Assembly (NCBI RefSeq): GCF_032854445.1
Contig: NC_088297.1
Location: 18,427,127 to 18,491,126, forward strand
Direction of reading: 5' to 3'
Length of the DNA stretch: 64,000 nucleotides
DNA from: Liolophura sinensis
Lineage: Eukaryota; Mollusca; Polyplacophora; Chitonida; Chitonidae
Made by a program: the position numbers and the translations under genes. Under the pieces are notes generated by a model that saw only the letters and a list, made by a program, of their open reading frames with translations, ran no database searches and was not told the DNA's origin. Shown here in pieces: positions 58,056-64,000 of this stretch (within the stretch, counting starts at the first letter, position 1; every line of letters starts with the position of its first letter).

Positions 58056-58554
58056 GCAAAACAAAAATGATAAAGTGAGTCATTCATTTGAAAATATTGC
58101 CCAGTCAACATCTTCTGGTCACACTACAACAACATTGCAACGTATCAAGTTTCAAACCAAACATATCACTTGAATCCAATACAAATAGTATTTCATAACT
58201 ACTGTGTGCAGTGCCGTTTTGTAAATTCAGCCGTATTCCTTTTGTATCCTTCACTTGGTATAATGACGAGAACAGATACGTTTTTATGCAGAATATATTT
58301 TATATTATTTTTTATAATTTCTGAAAAATAGTATGCAGGAAAACAAACTGTTTCATGTGCTTGTTATCACTCTTGTGGCTTTTTAAACATTTAGCTAAAT
58401 GGCGAAACTCTGACAGGTCGTACAGATTGGGCTTGTCTGACGTCATTCGGCGGAAACTACAGCGTTCTGGCCCAACAAATGCATAAAACCGGCCTCATTA
58501 TCTAGTTATTTTGAGTGCCATATTACTCAGAATAGTGTACCCTTTTCCCCAACA

Positions 58555-58800
58555 TTTTCACATGTTATATGTGACCATTTGCCTTGTATCACACTGTTGT
58601 TGTTGCTCTAGAGATACTCTCTATGCTGTGTGTCTTTTATAATATTGTATTCTTGCATAAACCAGGATTCTACTGGTAGACTAAGCATCCCCGAGGCCTG
58701 GTCCCTTTGCATTGCTTGAATGTGATTGTTAAATGTGATGGCAACACAGCAGTTTGGGCAATTCCAGAACAGAGACGTCTAATATATTGCAATTAACATC

Positions 58801-58851
<51 letters not shown>

Positions 58852-59075
58852 ACCTATATATTTTGCTTAAGATATGGTGCTAGGGGGCGTGTACTTTGCT
58901 GATATCTATGCATTTACATGAACAACTAGAATAAACTCTAGCTGGGGTAATTTGACAACAGACAGTATTTCACCGGCTATGTGTGACCATTTGCTGGATT
59001 TGTTCTCTATGTTGTACGTCTTTTTGTGGTCTGTATGCTCTGTGTGTTCGAAGGATTTATTTGATGGGTATGTGG
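58555..59075 (+). repeat. Dispersed repeat family 3, long copy with microsatellite
   Basis: Collinear with 20960-21290 and includes an additional unit near 58560-58680 (ACACTGTTGTTGTTGCTC, 'TATGCTGTGTGTCTTTTAT'). It is interrupted by the TA run at 58805-58848. Confidence 0.55.
58805..58848. repeat. (TA)n microsatellite
   Basis: About 22 uninterrupted TA units. Confidence 0.98.
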
Positions 59076-59503
59076 TTATGTACAAAGATACAGTTAAATG
59101 CAAGTAGGCACATTTCCCTCTGCACGAAGCTTTCTAACGCATACGTTTGAAGCTCTGATACTTTACCCACGGCCTGTACTACGTGTACAACTGAGTTTTT
59201 TTTTAATTTTTCTCCTACAAGATATCTTCATAAATATTTAGAATTTAGCAAACGCAGACATTTCAGGGCAAAACAACAAAAAAAAAAACAAACATTTGAA
59301 GTGAATTATAGACTTGCATCATAACAAGAAGTAAAGGATTACTTCACACAATTTATGAGTCCATTTATTTGCAATGAACAACATAGATTTAAGCCAAATT
59401 CAATCATCTCAACTAATCTGGCGTGTTTCACAGGCCACTTGTCCCCGAATGTTTGCGCGAATTAAGCTGATACATTGTGTGGTGTCACGGCAGTCATATA
59501 AAG

Positions 59504-59738
59504 TTTTTTTTCGATTGGTGTTTTACGCCGTACTCAAGAATATTTCACTTATACGACGGCGGCCAGTATTATGGTGAGTGGAAACCGGGCAGAGCCCGGG
59601 GGAAACCCAGGACCATCCGCAGGTTGCTGGAAGACCTTCCCACGTACGACTGGAGAGGAAGCGACCGCATTGGTGACAGGCTTCTGGGTCACTACGCTGC
59701 GCTAGCGCGCTAACCGGCTGAGCCACGGAGGCACCGCT
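59504..59738 (-). repeat. Antisense SINE with target-site duplication
   Basis: Tail, core and tRNA-like head in reverse orientation. An 11-bp duplication GTCATATAAAG flanks it (59493-59503 and 59739-59749). A short internal deletion removes the B-box region. Confidence 0.92.
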
Positions 59739-60173
59739 GTCATATAAAGGACAATATGAAGCTGTACAAGGCATGCATGTGGCTAGGTTGGGATCACAGA
59801 TACTTTACCCAGGGCCTGTGCAAATGACCTTGTACTACCACTGAATCTTTTTTCTAGTTTTTTCTCTGTACAACAAGGTGTCTTTATGAATTAAAAATTT
59901 GCAAACGCACACATCTCAGGACAAGAAAGAAAACAAACTATGGACCTGTATCTTTACAGACAGTAAATGTCGATTTCACAAAACTGAAATGCAGCGAACA
60001 CCATAGCGTTTAATCTGACAAGAGATCAACTCACCCCGGAATCAATTTACAGGTACGGGTACATATAATCTATACGGATTTTGTGCATCATAATCAAAAA
60101 TATAACATTGCTAATCATAGCTTACCCTAAGTATATAACTGAACATGTCCAGGGATTTGCGATGATGTAAAAT

Positions 60174-60280
60174 GGTTTAATGTTTATTTAGAGAACAAAA
60201 AGCGGCCATTTATTGTGAACGATGTGACGCAGAGTTCAGTTTTGGCCCCGTCGCTATTTCAACTTTAGGCAAATAACTTT
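60174..60280 (+). pseudogene. Relic of a non-LTR reverse transcriptase
   Basis: Reads WFNVYLENKKRPFIVNDV, then TQSSVLAPSLFQL and a stop. The W..YL.N....-V and the QSSVL-PSLF pattern recall the WF.SYL and GVPQGSVLGPLLF motifs of LINE reverse transcriptases with a piece lost between. Too short to be certain. Confidence 0.35.
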
Positions 60281-60688
60281 CCGGTGTAAATCGCGCGTTC
60301 AGAGAGTTTTCTTTTTCCAGCTGATGTTAAACGGACTAATAAACATGTGCAAAACTCAAATGCATACAAAGCTTTTAAAAGTCTGGCATGTAGCCAGATC
60401 AAACCATAATACATATACCTGGGTTTAGTAATAGCCTATGTAGAACATAACGGTGTTTTCAAAGACATGAGGGTCTACAGATGACTTATATCAAGTATTT
60501 CTTTAACAAACCATCCATATAATGCACAATAGATCACACTGATTGACACATCTCTTTACACCAATTCTAGACAGCTATATTATAGTGCTTGACTTTAAAA
60601 AGTACAAAAAATACATTCAAATTCAAATTAAATTAGCTTTTCCCCCTATTTCCCCTATTCATGTTGAAAATTCCTGTTTGGTGAACTA

Positions 60689-62219
60689 TACTATCCAAAA
60701 AAAGAAACGCATAACCCGGTTTTTTGCGGAGGTGATGCAGTCTTTTCAATTGTGCATAACTAAATAAGAATTGCTATTCTGCAAATATTTTTTACACAGA
60801 TTAAGGAAGGGTCCATATCTAGACAACAAGGCCATCAACTTGAGGTAAGACACTCACAATGAGTCTCCCACTTGAGTGGAATGTCAGTATCTGTTGTGAC
60901 CACCACGGGCACGAATAACAGTTCTGACACGCCTTGTCATGGACTGGATGAGACGCCGGATAGAGGCCTGGGGAATGTTCTGCCACTCCTCCTGCAAACA
61001 TGCAACTTGCTCTTGAAGCGTTTGGGGTTGAGGTTGATGTTGGCGTAGACGTCGATCAAGTTCATCCCACAGATGCTCAATTGGGTTAAGATCCGGGGAA
61101 CAGGACGGCCAGGGTAGCACATTTACATTGTTTTCGGCGAGGAAGTCCCTTGTGACACGTGCCGTGTGCGGTCTGGCGTTGTCCTGCTGGAACAACTCCC
61201 GCTGAACGTCAATGACAGGTAAGAGGTGTGGGTGCAGGATGGCGTCTCGGTAGCGTACGGCCGTAAGATTTCCCTGAACGTGGACAAGATTTGTACGACC
61301 AGTATACGATATTGCTGCCCACATCATCACGCTCCCTCCACCAAATCTGTCCACTTGGCGTACGCAGTTAGGGGCATAACGTTCGTGAGCACGTCTGTAA
61401 ACCCGGTTTCTACCATCACGTCTCTGCAATAGGAATCTGGACTCATCACTGAACCAAATGCGTCGCCAGTTGCGTAGATTCCATGCAGTCACGTTGTTAC
61501 ACCATCGGAGGCGATTGGCGCGATGGTGAGGACGCAGCACGATCCCAACATAGGGCCTCCTGGCTCTCAGTCCATGTTCCCTCAGCCTGTTCCGCACTGT
61601 CTGACCTGATATCCTCCTCAGTCCCGGTATGCTGGCTGCTGTGCTTTCAGCTGTAGCACAACGGTCACGCAAATGGAGGACCCTTATGAAGCGATCTTGG
61701 GCTGCTGTAGTGACACGTGGTCGACCTGAACGCCGACGGTCATTTGTTGTCCCAGTATTGTTGTAGCGGGCAGCAAGCCGTGAAATCGTGCTCTGGCTGA
61801 CGTGTAGACGCCTAGAAATGGACGATTGGGACTCTCCAGCTTGAAGTCTTCCAATGGCAATATTTCTTGTGACAGTGTCAAGACGTGGCATGTTGAATCA
61901 GCTTGAAAACACCACTTGAAAGACGCCGATTTCCAGCCCGAAGTTGCGGTTTTATAGTCACACACTGCATACTTTCCATGCGTAAGTTCGGCGTGTAAGA
62001 CTGCACGTGATGCAGTGTGGTGCTGTATTTTTTACTTCTTCCAAAAACGGCCTCCAAACTCAACATTTTCAACCAAGAAATGTTTTGAGGAATAAAATGT
62101 GTGCTAACTGTGACTATTAACAATATTAAAACACATTTTGTTCATGAAATGAGACAAAATGTATTTATTTCATTTTAAAATAAAACAAAACACCTATGCG
62201 TTTCTTTTTTTGGATAGTA
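60689..62219 (-). mobile_element. Tc1-type DNA transposon, apparently intact
   Basis: 1531 bp with perfect 25-bp terminal inverted repeats (60689-60713 and 62195-62219; outer bases TACTATCC) and TA target duplications (60687-60688 and 62220-62221). It carries one uninterrupted transposase gene. Perfect ends and an open frame suggest recent activity. Confidence 0.95.
60884..61891 (-). CDS. Tc1-family transposase (DD34E)
   Basis: 335 residues, a usual length for Tc1 transposases. Residues about 10-50 and 62-108 form the paired helix-turn-helix DNA-binding region, separated by the GRPR motif (55-60). The catalytic core has D149 (IWFSDESRF), D237 (FQQDNARPHTA) and E272 (SPDLNPIEHLWDEL), with 34 residues between the last two. 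The glycine-rich GGGSVMMWAAIS lies at 184-195. It cuts the element out and inserts it at TA sites, acting in the nucleus. No premature stop or shift is seen and all key residues are present. Confidence 0.97.
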   Translation of the reverse strand: MPRLDTVTRNIAIGRLQAGESQSSISRRLHVSQSTISRLAARYNNTGTTNDRRRSGRPRVTTAAQDRFIRVLHLRDRCATAESTAASIPGLRRISGQTVRNRLREHGLRARRPYVGIVLRPHHRANRLRWCNNVTAWNLRNWRRIWFSDESRFLLQRRDGRNRVYRRAHERYAPNCVRQVDRFGGGSVMMWAAISYTGRTNLVHVQGNLTAVRYRDAILHPHLLPVIDVQRELFQQDNARPHTARVTRDFLAENNVNVLPWPSCSPDLNPIEHLWDELDRRLRQHQPQPQTLQEQVACLQEEWQNIPQASIRRLIQSMTRRVRTVIRARGGHNRY

Positions 62220-62221
62220 TA

Positions 62222-63755
62222 TTAACACCAGACAGGGTGCTATGAAAAGAGTGGACAGACAGAAGGACGGCCGGACACCGACTGCTACAATATCTCTATG
62301 TCAATACTGGGAGCGGGGTAAATACGTAACTACCAAATTAATAAACTTAATATCAAAGTCAGACTGAGCATGAGAAGCAGTCCGACGAGATTAAGCGTTT
62401 TCGACTTCATGCGTGTAGATCTGGGGAAAAATTAAATGAATAAATTCCTAGATATTTTTAAATTTTCGTAAGAAAGAAAAACGTTTTTAAACATCGCCAT
62501 TTTCTACAAAATCCAGCTATTCGAGGCACATTGAAAGTCCCGACATGTTTTAAGCTAGTCCAGTGAAAAGCCTCTTTTCCTTCTTTTAAATATTCACTGT
62601 GACGTCACTGTGCTTAAGGTTTACTCCTAAAACCTTAAGCGTTAACGACTGGCCTGTATTTTATTTCTCACCCAAATACATGCGAGGTTGGGACGTGTTG
62701 GAGGGCAATACTATGCCTACATGCGTGGCTCTAGGCCGTTAAAATGTGTCAGGAATGTCATGCCCTGAAGAGCCACTGGGCTAAACTAAGCACAATGGCG
62801 TACTGGTATGTAATGTGTTAAAATAGCGGACTCAACGAGACTTCGATCTTTAACTATTAAAAACTCTATTGACAAGCACAACCAGTAGAAAGATTAGGTA
62901 TTCTCTCATCGTTAAGTACAGCTTTTACATTTAAGGTATAGTTTGTATAAATGTGTTCTTTTCTTTTAATGCAATCGGACCGATTGGCCAAGGTTTGAAA
63001 AATAACAAAAGTTACAAACCTTGTACAAATCTAGTTGTGTGTTGTAAAGTTTCTTCAACTCGTCCATAATTCTGAGATTTTGTTGTCCGTTTCCGCTGTT
63101 TATATAGAAAGGTTTAGACAAGTATTTTTTTAAAATTAATGTTTTGCTTACTTGCGCAAAAAGACTACAACTTAAAAATCTGCAATCTTTGCTAGACTCT
63201 TTTTCGGCTAAAATAAAGTAAAATTAGCTGACAGTTAGCGTTCTATTTTTTGTACATACATATAAATGCTTAAATAGAAAAAAATGTTACTGGTTTATTC
63301 GTTCATCACATGCCATATTAAACAAGTCATCATAAATTTTCCTATGATTTTTTAAAATTTTTTTTTGCATAAACGGGTTTTAAATAACTTCTTTTTGAAA
63401 TCATGAAATTAAAGCCTAGCACGTTAGAAAACATTCTCCCGGTTTACATGTAAGCGTTAGACATGTTCACGGAAAATGTATATCAGCAGTTTTCCAAGCC
63501 TCAGACACAGGGATTAATGGGCTACCGGAGAAGCCTGTATTGCTGTTCTATCTACCTTCCCACATGCAACACATAAAAACTGTTTAATTTCACACTATAC
63601 ATCCCATTGAATTCGTAAAACTATATCACCCCTAAGGCAACAATCCATTTTTACCATGGCTTTTTAAGCGATGCATGACGATGCTCGCAAAACATAAATG
63701 TATACAATATCAGATTTACAATTTTGCTTTATGTACTAAATATGTAGGCGCCTGC
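62222..63755. other. Single-copy region, nothing recognised
   Basis: A/T-rich sequence with no convincing exon. Short frames only. Confidence 0.4.
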
Positions 63756-63912
63756 CCTTCCCTATGCCTCTTTGCAATTCAGAGAAACTCTGTCAACAAT
63801 CTGCAGACAGCCGTGGGTTTCTACCGGGCTCGGTCAGGTTTCCTCCCGCCAGACTGATGGCTATAATTGAAACATTCTTGCGGACGGCGTAAAACACACG
63901 TGAAAAGTAAAA
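63756..63912 (+). repeat. Diverged SINE fragment
   Basis: CAACAATCTGCAGACAGCCG, TGGGTTTCTACCGGGCTCGG and GGACGGCGTAAAACACACGT match the core and tail of the SINE. The 60-codon frame over it is not a gene. Confidence 0.65.
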
Positions 63913-64000
63913 AAAAAAATAAATTCTTAGGCTTTCAAGGTACATATTTTACAGAAACTGTAGCAGAATGGGTTATTTTCAAACCAAAACGGCAAACCAT

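Overview
The window is animal genomic DNA, AT-rich and dominated by repeats. GT-AG introns, tRNA-headed SINEs with AAATAAATAAA tails, a Tc1 transposon and an LTR retrotransposon all point to a metazoan. The SINE core and other dispersed repeats resemble mollusc repeats, so a lophotrochozoan, probably a mollusc such as a bivalve, is my best guess; the species cannot be read from the sequence.

Layout. Positions 1-54.6 kb are three tandem copies of one segment. Copy A runs 1-24258, copy B 24259-46805 and copy C 46806-about 54595, which is partial. Base 1, base 24259 and base 46806 are equivalent. Copy A carries a 7067-bp LTR retrotransposon (8703-15769) whose empty target site is preserved in copy B at 37636-37640, plus a 200-bp assembly gap (8219-8418). 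Only copy B (30561-37255) carries real gene pieces. On the + strand are the last three exons of a core-2-type beta-1,6-N-acetylglucosaminyltransferase (GT14/GCNT family). Converging on it from the - strand are the last exons of a Myb/SANT-like (trihelix) gene. Copies A and C keep only the first 21 bp of the first GCNT exon and then switch, at the same base, to an unrelated sequence that they share.

Positions 54.6-64 kb are single copy. They hold a chain of five short, phase-compatible exons (55888-58055, + strand) for an unrecognised protein, an intact-looking DD34E Tc1 transposon (60689-62219), and SINE and LINE relics.

The most notable element is the retrotransposon. It is Ty3/gypsy-like by sequence, but its pol order is protease - integrase - reverse transcriptase - RNase H, as in Ty1/copia. 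With a SCAN-like Gag segment this identifies it as a Gmr1-like element. It has a tRNA-Pro primer site, near-identical LTRs and two single-base frameshifts that may be consensus errors.

Minisatellites of 60 bp (17 versus 4 units) and 45 bp (6/5/5 units) differ between the tandem copies and create long spurious open frames.
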